From positions 310,001 to 374,000 of the forward strand of contig NZ_JAJUOS010000002.1 in the NCBI RefSeq assembly GCF_021378075.1: a DNA stretch of 64,000 nt, given 5' to 3'. The notes beneath the pieces were generated by a model. It worked only from the letters and a program-made list of their open reading frames with translations, was not told the origin of the DNA and ran no database searches. Numbering within the stretch: position 1 is the first letter of the stretch; each line of letters begins with the position of its first letter. The position numbers and the translations under genes are program-made. Origin of the DNA: Rhodobacter flavimaris. Its GTDB lineage: Bacteria > Pseudomonadota > Alphaproteobacteria > Rhodobacterales > Rhodobacteraceae. Shown in pieces: positions 1 through 9,142 of the stretch.

Positions 1-193
1 TGGGGCTTTCGAGGCTGAGGCCTTCGATAGCCAGGCACAGCCGGCGCGGGGTCGAGAGCGCCTCGGCATGGGCGTAATGCAGCCCGGCCTCGACCAGCCC
101 GTCGGTGACCAGTTTCTTCAGGTCCTCGCGGGCCTTCTTCTGCATCCGGGCGGGGATTTCCTCGGAGAAGAGTTCAATCAGAAGATCAGCCAT
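1..193 (-). CDS. glyS: Glycine--tRNA ligase beta subunit, N-terminal fragment
   Basis: This is the first 64 codons of the beta chain of tetrameric bacterial glycyl-tRNA synthetase; the gene runs off the left edge. The N-terminus [18 protein letters not shown] is the hallmark opening of GlyS, and the following [10 protein letters not shown] and STPRRL stretch also fits. The beta chain carries tRNA recognition while the alpha chain (glyQ, upstream on the same strand) activates glycine. The ATG lies one base after the stop codon of the small membrane-anchored gene, so translation is probably coupled along glyQ - small gene - glyS. Confidence 0.93.
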   Translation of the reverse strand, partial: MADLLIELFSEEIPARMQKKAREDLKKLVTDGLVEAGLHYAHAEALSTPRRLCLAIEGLSLESP

Positions 194-194
194 G

Positions 195-671
195 TCACTT
201 CTCCGCTTCGTCGTTCAGCTGATGCCAGGCATAGGCGCGGCCATCGGGATAGATTGCAACGACCCGGTCAACGCCGGGCTTGATGTCATGTTCAGAGAGG
301 AAGGCGACCGCGGCCCCGGCCTCAAGATCGGCACCGATACGCGCGGCATCGAAACAGCCGAACCAGCCCGGTGCGTTGAGAGGGGTGGCCGCCTCATAGA
401 CCTCGAATGTCTCGGTCAGCAGCGCCAGCGACAGCGGCGTGCGGAAGCAGCTGCGGAACCGCAGGGGCGAGCTGTCGGCGTCGATGCCCTCAAAGCCCTC
501 GGCCAGGATCGGCTCGGGCTGGCCGGTCACGACCGAGGTCAGCCGGATCTCGGCTGCGGGCGCGGTGGCCTCCAGCTTGTCGTAAAAGCCGTAAACCTGG
601 AGATACCAGACCGCGGCCCCCGTGATCAGCGCACTCAGCACGATCGCACCCCCGACCAGCTTGCCATTCAC
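195..671 (-). CDS. Membrane-anchored protein between glyQ and glyS (DUF6446-like)
   Basis: This 158-residue protein of unknown function has one N-terminal membrane segment (about residues 5-24, after VNGKLVG) and a soluble domain with two Cys residues that is probably periplasmic. The GTG start at 671 is chosen because it overlaps the glyQ stop codon in a GTGA junction, a classic translational coupling. A longer reading upstream would lie inside glyQ. From memory it resembles the family named DUF6446, which sits between glyQ and glyS in Rhodobacteraceae. Its position suggests co-expression with glycyl-tRNA synthetase, but nothing in the sequence indicates a role in aminoacylation. Confidence 0.8.
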   Translation of the reverse strand: MNGKLVGGAIVLSALITGAAVWYLQVYGFYDKLEATAPAAEIRLTSVVTGQPEPILAEGFEGIDADSSPLRFRSCFRTPLSLALLTETFEVYEAATPLNAPGWFGCFDAARIGADLEAGAAVAFLSEHDIKPGVDRVVAIYPDGRAYAWHQLNDEAEK

Positions 672-1606
672 GCCGTCACCTCGGCGGTCCAGCCGCCAGC
701 CTCGGTCTGCACGAAGGCATCGGCGCATTTCTTGGCTAGCGCGCGGACGCGGCCGATATAGGCCTGCCGCTCGGTGACAGAGATCACGCCCCGCGCATCG
801 AGCAGGTTGAAGAGGTGGGAGGCCTTGATGCACTGGTCATAGGCCGGATGCGCCATAACGATGCGCTTGCCCGAGTTCGGGTCGGCGGGCTCGAAGGCCA
901 GCAGGCGCTCGCATTCGGCCTCGGCATCCTCGAAGTGGCGCAGCAGCATGTCGGTTGTGGCGCCGTCGAAATTGTGGCGGCTGTATTCTTCCTCGGTCTG
1001 GCGGAAGATGTCGCCATAGCTCAGCGGGATCGGCGCGTCAGGCGCGTTGAAAGGCATGTCCATGACGTGGTCGATACCCAGAACATACATCGCAAGGCGC
1101 TCAAGCCCGTAGGTCAGCTCGCCCGAGACGGGCTTGCAGTCATGGCCGCCGACCTGCTGGAAATAGGTAAACTGCGACACTTCCATGCCGTCGCACCAGA
1201 CCTCCCAGCCCAGACCCCAGGCGCCAAGGGTCGGGGATTCCCAGTCATCCTCGACGAAGCGGATATCGTGCAGATCAAGGTCGATGCCGATGGCCTCAAG
1301 CGAGCCCAGATACAGCTCTTGCAGGTTCGGCGGGCTCGGTTTGATCAGCACCTGGTATTGATAGTAGTGCTGCAAGCGGTTCGGGTTCTCGCCATAGCGG
1401 CCGTCGGTCGGGCGGCGCGAGGGCTGCACATATGCCGCAGCCCAGGGGCGCGAGCCAAGCGCGCGCAGCGTGGTGGCCGGGTGGAACGTGCCCGCGCCCA
1501 CTTCCATGTCGTAGGGCTGCAAGACCGCACAGCCTTTCGAGGCCCAATAGTTCATAAGGCGCAGGATGATTTCCTGGAACGAACGGGGGGCTGCGGGTTT
1601 CGTCAT
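668..1606 (-). CDS. glyQ: Glycine--tRNA ligase alpha subunit
   Basis: This is the catalytic alpha chain (312 residues, the usual family length) of alpha2beta2 glycyl-tRNA synthetase, a class II enzyme that forms glycyl-adenylate. The sequence shows the typical start [19 protein letters not shown], then [16 protein letters not shown] and the [19 protein letters not shown] motif near residue 60-80, which contributes to the active site. It is the first gene of the visible operon and its stop codon overlaps the GTG of the next gene. It is divergent from the gene at 1783, leaving a 176-base intergenic region for both promoters. Confidence 0.97.
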   Translation of the reverse strand: MTKPAAPRSFQEIILRLMNYWASKGCAVLQPYDMEVGAGTFHPATTLRALGSRPWAAAYVQPSRRPTDGRYGENPNRLQHYYQYQVLIKPSPPNLQELYLGSLEAIGIDLDLHDIRFVEDDWESPTLGAWGLGWEVWCDGMEVSQFTYFQQVGGHDCKPVSGELTYGLERLAMYVLGIDHVMDMPFNAPDAPIPLSYGDIFRQTEEEYSRHNFDGATTDMLLRHFEDAEAECERLLAFEPADPNSGKRIVMAHPAYDQCIKASHLFNLLDARGVISVTERQAYIGRVRALAKKCADAFVQTEAGGWTAEVTA

Positions 1607-1782
1607 GGCTCACCTTTTGCTGAAAGCGCCCTCTCTCTAGGCAAGGGGCGCGCGGGGGTCAACGGGGGCAAGGGGGCGCGTGGCCACACTGCGGGCAAAA
1701 AGCTGCGCTTTGGGGGTGACGCGGGCGCAAGAGTTGCTAACTTGCCCGCATAAAGGCGAAGGCCAGAAAGAGGTTTTGAGGC

Positions 1783-3540
1783 ATGAGATTGGTGCGCAGG
1801 GCGGTTTCGGTTGTGGTAGCGGCAGGTCTGACCGGGATGGTCTGGACCGGAACCGGCTGGGCGGAACCCGCCTGGGTCCAGATCGAGGCCCGCCCCACGC
1901 TCGATCAGGCGCAAGAGCGCGCCCGCGACTGGTCCTCGACCCTGCCTGCGGTCTCGGGCTTTGCCATGTCCACCGGCTGGTTTGCCATCGCGCTTGGTCC
2001 CTATGCCGATGAGGCCGAGGCCGATTCGCAACTGCGCGTGCTGCGCGGCGAGCGGATGATCCCGCCTGACAGCTATGTCTCGAACGGCAGCCGCTTCCGC
2101 GAGCAGTTCTGGCCCACGGGCGCGGCCCCTGCCCCGGTGGCTCAACCCGCCGCGCCGGTTGCAGCCGAACCCACCCCGGCCGCAGAGCCCCCCGGGGCCG
2201 AGGCCCCCGCCCCGGTCGAAACGCTGGCCGAGTCCCGCAGGCTCGAGGCCGCGCTGAGCGCCGAGACGCGGATGGAAATTCAGTCCGCGCTGCAATGGCG
2301 TGGCTTCTATAGCGCGACCATTGACGGCGCTTTTGGCCGCGGCACCCGCGCCTCGATCGGCGCTTGGCAGCAGGCCAATGGTTATGAGGCGACGGGTGTT
2401 CTGGCCTCGGCACAGCAGGCGCAACTTCTGGGCGCCGTTACCGCTGAGCGCGCGGCCCTGGGCCTGAGTGCCATCGACGAGCCCGAGGCCGGGATCGCCA
2501 TCGAGCTGCCGTTGGGACTGGTCGAGTTCGACCATTACGACGCGCCCTTCGTGCATTACCGCGCCAAGGATGGCTCGGGCGTGACCGTGCTGCTGATCTC
2601 GCAGCAGGGCGACCAGAACGGCCTCTTTGGCCTCTATGACGCGATGCAGACGCTCGAAATCGTGCCCATGGCGGGCGAGCGCAAGCGTGAACGCTCGTCC
2701 TTCCTGCTGACCGGCCAAAACGACCGCATTCACTCCTATACCCAGGCCGAGCTGTCGGGCGGGCTGATCAAGGGCTTCACGCTGGTCTATCCCGCCGATC
2801 AGGCCGAGCGCATGGCGCGGGTGCTTGAGGCGATGAAAACCAGCTTCCGCCCCTTGGGCAACAAGGCGCTGGATGCCACGCTTGGCAAGCCGCTGGCGGT
2901 GGAGCGTTCGGCGCTGATGGCCGGGCTGGATCAGCGCCACCCGGAATTTGCTCGCTCGGGCTTTTTCATCGCGGCCGATGGGGCCGTGCTGACCGCCGCC
3001 GCCGGGCTGAAAGCCTGCGGTCGGATCACGGTCGAGGATCACATGGCGGATCTGGCCTATACAGATGAGGTGCTAGGGCTGGCCGTGTTGCGCCCGCAAA
3101 AGCCGCTGGCGCCTGCGGCCGTCGCGGCCTTCCAACCCGCCGAGCCGCGCCTTGGCAGCGAAATCGCGGTAGCCGGGTTCTCCTACCCCGAGGCGCTTTC
3201 GGCACCGGTCCTCAGCTTCGGGACCCTGTCGGATCTTAGCGGGCTTGCCGGAGAGGCAAGTCGCGCGCGCCTTGCGGTGCGCACCCTTGCCGGCGACGCA
3301 GGCGGCCCGGTTCTGGATACGAGCGGCGCGGTTGTCGGGATGCTGCTGCCCTCCGAGGCCACGCCCGACAAGCTGTTGCCCGAGGATCTGGCGCAGGCCC
3401 TGCGCAGCTTCGACATCGTCGCGCACCTGACCGAGAACGGCTACGCCCCCGTTGCCTCCGAGCCCTCTGGCTCTATCGCGGCCGAGGATATCGCGGCGCG
3501 CGCGCAGCAACTGACCGTCCGCGTCGCCTGCTGGAAGTGA
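1783..3540 (+). CDS. Secreted peptidoglycan-binding protein with a degenerate trypsin-like domain
   Basis: The 585-residue protein has a signal peptide (cleavage likely near WA-EPAW, residue 27), an SPOR-like region (about 28-110), a Pro/Ala-rich linker, a PG_binding_1 domain (about 160-220, with DGAFGRGTRASIGAWQQ), a middle domain and a C-terminal trypsin/HtrA-like fold (about 385-545). The protease part has lost its catalytic residues: the usual TNAH becomes TAAA (Ala407 at the His position) and GxSGGP becomes GDAGGP (Ala506 at the Ser position). It is therefore likely a non-enzymatic cell-envelope protein. It stands alone, convergent with trkH. Confidence 0.82.
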   Translation: MRLVRRAVSVVVAAGLTGMVWTGTGWAEPAWVQIEARPTLDQAQERARDWSSTLPAVSGFAMSTGWFAIALGPYADEAEADSQLRVLRGERMIPPDSYVSNGSRFREQFWPTGAAPAPVAQPAAPVAAEPTPAAEPPGAEAPAPVETLAESRRLEAALSAETRMEIQSALQWRGFYSATIDGAFGRGTRASIGAWQQANGYEATGVLASAQQAQLLGAVTAERAALGLSAIDEPEAGIAIELPLGLVEFDHYDAPFVHYRAKDGSGVTVLLISQQGDQNGLFGLYDAMQTLEIVPMAGERKRERSSFLLTGQNDRIHSYTQAELSGGLIKGFTLVYPADQAERMARVLEAMKTSFRPLGNKALDATLGKPLAVERSALMAGLDQRHPEFARSGFFIAADGAVLTAAAGLKACGRITVEDHMADLAYTDEVLGLAVLRPQKPLAPAAVAAFQPAEPRLGSEIAVAGFSYPEALSAPVLSFGTLSDLSGLAGEASRARLAVRTLAGDAGGPVLDTSGAVVGMLLPSEATPDKLLPEDLAQALRSFDIVAHLTENGYAPVASEPSGSIAAEDIAARAQQLTVRVACWK

Positions 3541-3548
3541 TCTGCCCC

Positions 3549-3567
3549 GAGGGGCCGCGCGCCCCTC
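3549..3567. terminator. Hairpin between convergent genes
   Basis: GAGGGGC (3549-3555), a 5-base loop and GCCCCTC (3561-3567) form a perfect 7-bp stem just after the stop of the protease-like gene and touching the stop of trkH. There is no clear T-tract on either strand, so it may be only a weak or Rho-assisted terminator. Confidence 0.35.
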
Positions 3568-5014
3568 AGGCCCGCCAGAAGCGGGGCAGCAGCAGGACGA
3601 AGACCGACATCAGCTCCAGCCGCCCGAGGAACATGCCGATCGACATCAGCCATTTGGCGGTTTCAGGGAAGGCGTTGATGGCGCCGTTGCCCGACACCTC
3701 CGGCCCCCAGGCCGGTCCGACATTGGCTATGGCTGTCCAGGCGGCGGTCAGGGCAGTCTTGGTCTCAAGCCCGGTCAGCGACAGCCCCACGATGAGCAGG
3801 CCGAAGGTCAGGATGAACAGCGAGAAGAAGGCGATGACCGAGTTCACGACCTCATCCTCGACGGGTCGGCCCGCGTAATTCACGCGCGCCACGCGATGCG
3901 GGCTGTGCAACCGCCGGATCTGGGTCTTGATGGCCTCAAACAGGATCAGGTAGCGGAACACCTTGACCGAGCAGCCCGTCGAGGAGGTGCAGCCCCCGAT
4001 CAGCCCGGTGATGATCAGCACGACAAAGGCCAGATGCCCCCATTTCGTGATGTCCTCGGACGCATAGCCTGTGCCCGTGAAGGTCGAGACGACGTTGAAC
4101 GTCACCTCGCGCAGGGTCGGCCAGAACTCGGCCTCGTGGCGAAAGAGCCGGTAAAGCACGATTACACCGATCGCGTAGGCGTGCCAGCGCAGGAAGGCCC
4201 GCACCTGCGGATCGCGCCACAGCGGCCCCACATTGCCCTGCACCACCTGGACAAACCGGATGAACGGCATGGCCGCCAGCAGCATGAAGAACGACGCCGC
4301 ATATTCCGGCGCCCCCGAATAGACCGCGAAACTGGCATCGTAATTCGAGAACCCACCGGTCGAGACCGTGGTCAGCGCATGCACCGCCGCGTCGAAAGCG
4401 GTCATCCCGAGCGCGCCATAGACCAGCGCGCAGGCCAGCGTCAGCCCCACATAGATGCGGATCAGCGCACGCGAGATATCCATGGCGCGCGGCAGGATCT
4501 TGCCCAGGGTATCGAAGCCCTCCGAGCGGAAGAACTGCATCCCGCCGACCTTCATCACCGGCAAGAAGATCATCGCCACAATGATGATCCCCAGACCACC
4601 GAGCCATTGCAGGATACCCCGCCACAGGTTCGCGCCCGCAGGCAGCGTGTCCAGCTCTGGGATGGCGGTGGTGCCGGTGGTGGTCAGGCCCGACATCGCC
4701 TCGAAATAGGCGTCGGTAAAGCTCAGCCCCGGCGCGCCGATCATGAAGGGCAAGGCGCCGAAGGCGGGCAGAATCGCCCAGACGGTCGAGGTCATCAGGA
4801 AGCTTTGCGGAATGGTCAGCATCTGGCGCATCCCGCTGGCCGAAGCCATTGCCAGCAGCCCGCCCGCCGTCGCGCTGATGATCGCGGCCTCGACGAAGGC
4901 GCGCCAATGCTCGTCCCCCGACATGTAATCGACCAGAGCCGGAATCAGCATCGCCAACCCCAGAACCGCTGCAAGCAATCCGATGATGTAGCCCACGGGG
5001 CGCAAATCAATCAT
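3566..5014 (-). CDS. trkH: TrkH family potassium uptake protein
   Basis: This is an integral inner-membrane K+ transporter of the TrkH/KtrB superfamily, 482 residues. The four selectivity-filter half-pores can be read: TTTGTTAIPEL, TTVSTGGFSNYD, STFTGTGYASED and AIANVGPAWGP. Hydrophobic segments cover most of the chain. The ATG at 5014 (MIDLRPVGYIIG) is preferred because it directly precedes the first membrane helix; the longer upstream reading is hydrophilic and unlike the family. No trkA partner is adjacent. It is divergent from pyc across 221 bases. Confidence 0.93.
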   Translation of the reverse strand: MIDLRPVGYIIGLLAAVLGLAMLIPALVDYMSGDEHWRAFVEAAIISATAGGLLAMASASGMRQMLTIPQSFLMTSTVWAILPAFGALPFMIGAPGLSFTDAYFEAMSGLTTTGTTAIPELDTLPAGANLWRGILQWLGGLGIIIVAMIFLPVMKVGGMQFFRSEGFDTLGKILPRAMDISRALIRIYVGLTLACALVYGALGMTAFDAAVHALTTVSTGGFSNYDASFAVYSGAPEYAASFFMLLAAMPFIRFVQVVQGNVGPLWRDPQVRAFLRWHAYAIGVIVLYRLFRHEAEFWPTLREVTFNVVSTFTGTGYASEDITKWGHLAFVVLIITGLIGGCTSSTGCSVKVFRYLILFEAIKTQIRRLHSPHRVARVNYAGRPVEDEVVNSVIAFFSLFILTFGLLIVGLSLTGLETKTALTAAWTAIANVGPAWGPEVSGNGAINAFPETAKWLMSIGMFLGRLELMSVFVLLLPRFWRA

Positions 5015-5124
5015 GCGCCCTGCTTGCCCGCGCGCTCGGCGCGCTGTCAATAGCGGCCCGCATGTCGTTTCCGCGCGCGGTGTGTCGTAATGGGTGCAAC
5101 TGCTGCCCCTGACCCACGGTAAAC

Positions 5125-5142
5125 TTTGCAAACTTTTCGAAA
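5125..5142. promoter_or_regulatory. Possible TTTGCAAA-type operator upstream of pyc
   Basis: The palindromes TTTGCAAA (5125-5132) and TTTCGAAA (5135-5142) lie in an AT-rich island in an otherwise GC-rich intergenic region, about 40 bases upstream of the proposed pyc -35 box. TTTGCAAA is the core I associate with ScfR/RamB/PccR short-chain acyl-CoA regulators of alphaproteobacteria. The spacing here is tighter than that described for PccR, so assignment to that family is inference. Confidence 0.35.
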
Positions 5143-5178
5143 TTGGTCAGTTAATTTGCTCAATTTCGCAATTTCTTC

Positions 5179-5206
5179 TTGCGCCGCACCGCAGCAGAGC
5201 TAGGGT
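5179..5206 (+). promoter_or_regulatory. Candidate pyc promoter
   Basis: TTGCGC (5179-5184), a 16-base spacer and TAGGGT (5201-5206) form a plausible sigma-70-like promoter, with transcription starting near 5213, just ahead of the GGGGGAGAA ribosome-binding site at 5222-5230. Confidence 0.4.
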
Positions 5207-5235
5207 TTGCGCCATCAAGACGGGGGAGAACTGCC

Positions 5236-8200
5236 ATGTTCCGGAAGATTCTGGTCGCCAACAGGGGCGAGATTGCCATCCGCGTGCTACGTGCCGCGAA
5301 CGAACTGGGCAAGAAGACGGTCGCCGTCTATGCCGAGGAAGACAAGCTCTCCCTGCACCGCTTCAAGGCGGACGAGGCCTATCGCATCGGCGAAGGCCTC
5401 AGCCCGGTCGGCGCCTATCTCAGCATCCCCGAGATCATCCGGGTGGCCAAGGAATCGGGCGCGGACGCCATTCACCCCGGCTACGGCCTGCTGTCGGAGA
5501 ACCCCGATTTCGTCGAGGCCTGCGCCAAGGCGGGTATCGCCTTCATCGGCCCCAAGCCCGAAACCATGCGCGCGCTTGGCGACAAGGCCTCGGCGCGGCG
5601 CGTGGCGATCGCTGCGGGCGTGCCGGTAATCCCCGCAACCGAAGTGCTGGGCAACGATTTCGACGCGATCAAGACGGAAGCCGCCGAGATCGGCTATCCG
5701 CTGATGCTCAAGGCCAGCTGGGGCGGCGGCGGTCGCGGCATGCGCCCGATCCTTGGCCCCGATGAACTGGTTGAGAAGGTCCGCGAAGGCCGGCGCGAGG
5801 CAGAGGCCGCCTTTGGCAACGGCGAGGGCTATCTGGAAAAGATGATCCTGCGCGCGCGCCACGTCGAGGTTCAGCTTCTGGGTGACACGCATGGCGGCCT
5901 CTATCACCTCTATGAGCGCGACTGCACCGTGCAGCGCCGCAACCAGAAGGTCGTCGAGCGCGCGCCCGCCCCCTATCTGAACGCCGAACAACGCGCCGAG
6001 GTCTGCGAGCTTGCGCTCAAGATCGGCCGCGCGGTTGGCTACCAGAACGCGGGCACCGTCGAATTCCTGATGGATATGGACAGCCAGCAGTTCTACTTCA
6101 TCGAGGTGAACCCGCGTGTTCAGGTCGAGCATACCGTGACCGAGCAGGTCACCGGCATCGACATCGTGCAGGCCCAGATCAAGATCGCCGAGGGCGCGAC
6201 GCTGGCCGCCGCCACGGGCGTGCCCGCGCAAGACGACGTGCATCTGAACGGCCACGCGCTCCAGTGCCGCGTGACGACCGAAGACCCGCAGAACAACTTC
6301 ATCCCCGATTATGGTCGCCTGACTGCCTATCGCTCGGCCACCGGCATGGGCATTCGCCTTGATGGCGGCACTGCTTATGCGGGAGGCGTCATCACGCGCT
6401 ACTACGACTCGCTTCTGGTGAAGGTCACCGCATGGGCGCAAACGCCCGAGCAGGCGATCACCCGCATGGACCGCGCCCTGCGCGAATTCCGGATCCGGGG
6501 CGTTTCGACCAATATCGACTTCGTCATCAACCTGCTCAAGCATCCGACCTTCCTGGACATGAGCTACACGACGAAGTTCATCGACACGACGCCCGAGCTC
6601 TTCCAGTTCAAGAAGCGCCGCGACCGGGCAACCAAGATCTTGACCTATATCGCCGACATCTCGGTCAACGGTCACCCCGAGACCGCAGGCCGCCCCAAGC
6701 CCTCCGCCGAGGCCAAGCCGCCCCGCCTGCCCGAGCTGAAAGGCCCGGTCCTGCCCGGCACGCGCAACCTGCTTGATGAGCAGGGCCCGAAAGCCGTCGC
6801 CGACTGGATGAAAGCGCAGAAGAAACTGCTGCTGACCGACACGACGATGCGCGACGGGCACCAGTCGCTGCTGGCGACGCGTATGCGCTCGATCGACATG
6901 ATCAAGGCGGCGCCCGCCTATGCGGCGAACCTGGGCGACCTGTTCTCGGTCGAGTGCTGGGGTGGGGCGACGTTCGACGTGGCCTACCGCTTCTTGCAGG
7001 AATGCCCCTGGCAGCGCCTGCGCGACATCCGCGCGGCCATGCCCAACGTCATGACGCAAATGCTGCTGCGCGCCTCGAATGGTGTGGGCTACACGAACTA
7101 CCCCGACAACGTGGTGCAGTTTTTCGTGAAACAGGCCGCGACCACCGGGGTTGACGTGTTCCGCGTCTTCGACAGCCTGAACTGGGTCGAGAACATGCGC
7201 GTAGCGATGGATGCCGTGGTCGAGGCCGAGAAGGTCTGCGAAGGCACGATCTGCTACACCGGCGACATCCTGAACCCCGACCGCGCAAAGTATGACCTGA
7301 AATACTACGTCGGCATGGCCAAGGAGCTTGAGGCCGCCGGCGCCCATGTTCTGGGCCTGAAAGACATGGCCGGGCTGCTCAAGCCCGCCGCCGCGCGGGC
7401 GCTGATCAAGGCGCTGAAGGACGAGGTCGATCTGCCGATCCACTTCCACACGCATGACACCTCGGGCATCGCGGGTGCGACGATCCTTGCGGCAGCCGAC
7501 GCGGGCGTCGATGCGGTCGATGCGGCGATGGACGCCTTCTCGGGCGGCACCTCGCAGCCCTGCCTTGGCTCGATCGTCGAGGCGCTGGCCCATACCGAGC
7601 GCGACACCGGCCTCGACATCGACGCGATCCGCCGGATGTCGAACTACTGGGAAGGCGTCCGCCACCAGTACACGGCGTTTGAAAGCGGGCTCGAGGCCCC
7701 AGCCTCCGAGGTCTACCTGCACGAAATGCCCGGCGGCCAGTTCACCAACCTCAAGGCGCAGGCGCGTAGCCTTGGCCTTGAAGAGCGCTGGCACGAGGTC
7801 GCGCAGGCCTATGCCGACGCCAACCAGATCTTTGGCGATATCGTGAAGGTGACGCCGTCCTCGAAGGTCGTCGGCGACATGGCACTGATGATGGTGGCGC
7901 AGGGTCTTTCGAAATCGGACGTGCTCGATCCCGCCAAGGACGTGGCCTTCCCCGACTCGGTCGTGGACATGCTGCGCGGCAACCTGGGCCAACCGCCCGG
8001 CGGCTGGCCCGAGGGCATCACCCGCAAGGTGCTGAAGGACGAGAAACCCTCGACCGAGCGCCCCGGCAAGCACCTGCCCGCCGTGGACCTCGAGGAAACC
8101 CGCGCCAAGCTCTCGGCGGAACTGAATGGCTATGCGGTCGATGACGAGGACCTGGCGGGCTACCTGATGTATCCCAAAGTGTTCCTCGACTACATGGGCC

Positions 8201-8670
8201 GCCACCGCCAGTATGGCCCGGTGCGCACCCTGCCGACCCCGGTCTTCTTCTACGGGATGGAGCAGGGCCACGAGATCTCGGCCGAGATCGACCCCGGCAA
8301 GACGCTCGAGATCCGCTACCAGACCATGAGCGAGACCGACGAGGCGGGCGAGGTTAAGGTCTTCTTCGAACTTAATGGCCAGCCGCGCGCGGTGCGTGTG
8401 CCGAACCGGGCGGTCAAGGCGCAGACCAAGGCGCGCCCGAAGGCCGAGACCGGCAACGCCAACCACATCGGCGCGCCGATGCCCGGCTCGGTCGCGAGCG
8501 TGGCCGTCACTTTGGGTCAAAAGGTCCACGCCGGCGATCTGCTGCTGACCATCGAGGCGATGAAGATGGAGACCGGTATCCATGCCGACCGAACGGCGGT
8601 GGTGAAGGCCCTGCACGTCACCCCCGGCGCGCAGATCGACGCCAAGGATCTGCTGATCGAATTGGAATGA
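5236..8670 (+). CDS. pyc: Pyruvate carboxylase
   Basis: This cytoplasmic, biotin-dependent enzyme makes oxaloacetate from pyruvate, ATP and bicarbonate (anaplerosis). It is a single-chain form of 1144 residues, the usual length. In order: biotin carboxylase domain (from ILVANRGEIAIRV at residue 4; glycine-rich ATP-grasp loop KASWGGGGRGM), carboxyltransferase domain (TDTTMRDGHQSLLATR from about 533), the PYC/OADA region, and a C-terminal biotinyl domain with the EAMKMET motif, Lys1110 being the biotin attachment site. The ATG at 5236 is chosen because it follows a strong ribosome-binding site and gives the conserved MFRKILVANRG start. It is monocistronic, with a terminator after it. Confidence 0.98.
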   Translation: MFRKILVANRGEIAIRVLRAANELGKKTVAVYAEEDKLSLHRFKADEAYRIGEGLSPVGAYLSIPEIIRVAKESGADAIHPGYGLLSENPDFVEACAKAGIAFIGPKPETMRALGDKASARRVAIAAGVPVIPATEVLGNDFDAIKTEAAEIGYPLMLKASWGGGGRGMRPILGPDELVEKVREGRREAEAAFGNGEGYLEKMILRARHVEVQLLGDTHGGLYHLYERDCTVQRRNQKVVERAPAPYLNAEQRAEVCELALKIGRAVGYQNAGTVEFLMDMDSQQFYFIEVNPRVQVEHTVTEQVTGIDIVQAQIKIAEGATLAAATGVPAQDDVHLNGHALQCRVTTEDPQNNFIPDYGRLTAYRSATGMGIRLDGGTAYAGGVITRYYDSLLVKVTAWAQTPEQAITRMDRALREFRIRGVSTNIDFVINLLKHPTFLDMSYTTKFIDTTPELFQFKKRRDRATKILTYIADISVNGHPETAGRPKPSAEAKPPRLPELKGPVLPGTRNLLDEQGPKAVADWMKAQKKLLLTDTTMRDGHQSLLATRMRSIDMIKAAPAYAANLGDLFSVECWGGATFDVAYRFLQECPWQRLRDIRAAMPNVMTQMLLRASNGVGYTNYPDNVVQFFVKQAATTGVDVFRVFDSLNWVENMRVAMDAVVEAEKVCEGTICYTGDILNPDRAKYDLKYYVGMAKELEAAGAHVLGLKDMAGLLKPAAARALIKALKDEVDLPIHFHTHDTSGIAGATILAAADAGVDAVDAAMDAFSGGTSQPCLGSIVEALAHTERDTGLDIDAIRRMSNYWEGVRHQYTAFESGLEAPASEVYLHEMPGGQFTNLKAQARSLGLEERWHEVAQAYADANQIFGDIVKVTPSSKVVGDMALMMVAQGLSKSDVLDPAKDVAFPDSVVDMLRGNLGQPPGGWPEGITRKVLKDEKPSTERPGKHLPAVDLEETRAKLSAELNGYAVDDEDLAGYLMYPKVFLDYMGRHRQYGPVRTLPTPVFFYGMEQGHEISAEIDPGKTLEIRYQTMSETDEAGEVKVFFELNGQPRAVRVPNRAVKAQTKARPKAETGNANHIGAPMPGSVASVAVTLGQKVHAGDLLLTIEAMKMETGIHADRTAVVKALHVTPGAQIDAKDLLIELE

Positions 8671-8675
8671 CCCAC

Positions 8676-8706
8676 ACGGCCCGCCCCTCCGGCGGGCCGT
8701 TTCCTT
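8676..8706 (+). terminator. pyc terminator
   Basis: ACGGCCCGCC (8676-8685), loop CCTCC and GGCGGGCCGT (8691-8700) make a perfect 10-bp stem followed by TTTCCTTT, a typical intrinsic terminator six bases after the pyc stop codon. Confidence 0.8.
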
Positions 8707-8719
8707 TCCGCGAGGCCCC

Positions 8720-9088
8720 ATGGTCACACCGCTTTACGCCCTGCCCCTGACCGCGCTGTTCATCGCGCTCTCTGCGCGGGTCATCAATTACCGCAAGGCG
8801 CAGCGAATCTCTCTGGGTGACGGCAATGATCCCGAGTTGCGCGGGCGCGTGCGGGCGCATGGCAATTGCGCCGAATTCGCACCGATGGGGCTTGTTCTGC
8901 TGCTGATGGCCGAGCTTGCGCAGGCCCCTGCCCCGGCGCTGCATTTCGCGGGCGCAGCCCTGCTGGCCGGGCGTGTGCTGCACGCATGGGCGGTGGGCTG
9001 GCGCGGCCCCTTTGCCGCGCGGGTGGCCGGAATGGCGCTGACCTTCCTGTCGCTTGCCGCCTCGGCCCTTGCCGCGGTTCTGGCCTGA
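8720..9088 (+). CDS. MAPEG family membrane protein
   Basis: This 122-residue protein has four predicted membrane helices. It carries the MAPEG signature: a polar loop RVINYRKAQRISLGDGNDPELRGRVRAHGN with Arg, Asp/Asn and Glu residues between helices 1 and 2, followed by CAEFAPMGLVLLLMAEL. MAPEG proteins of eukaryotes are glutathione transferases and eicosanoid enzymes; bacterial members are mostly of unknown substrate. The gene follows pyc but is separated by a terminator, so it is probably transcribed alone. Confidence 0.85.
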   Translation: MVTPLYALPLTALFIALSARVINYRKAQRISLGDGNDPELRGRVRAHGNCAEFAPMGLVLLLMAELAQAPAPALHFAGAALLAGRVLHAWAVGWRGPFAARVAGMALTFLSLAASALAAVLA

Positions 9089-9089
9089 T

Positions 9090-9119
9090 CCCCGCCCGCA
9101 TGGGGCGGAAAAGTTTTTT
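9090..9119 (+). terminator. Weak terminator after the MAPEG gene
   Basis: CCGCCC (9092-9097), loop and GGGCGG (9103-9108), then AAAAG and six T residues. The stem is short and offset from the T-run, so confidence is limited. Confidence 0.4.
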
Positions 9120-9142
9120 CGCGGGTCGCGCGAATTTTCCTC

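Noticed and set aside
1603..3042. Minus-strand frame of 479 codons opposite the protease-like gene
   Set aside because: Arg/Gly-rich, no family pattern, and it would run through the glyQ upstream region.
5287..8727. Uninterrupted reading frame of 1146 codons on the minus strand opposite pyc
   Set aside because: It mirrors the codon structure of pyc in high-GC DNA, is rich in Arg/His/Gly with no family resemblance, and pyc itself is beyond doubt.
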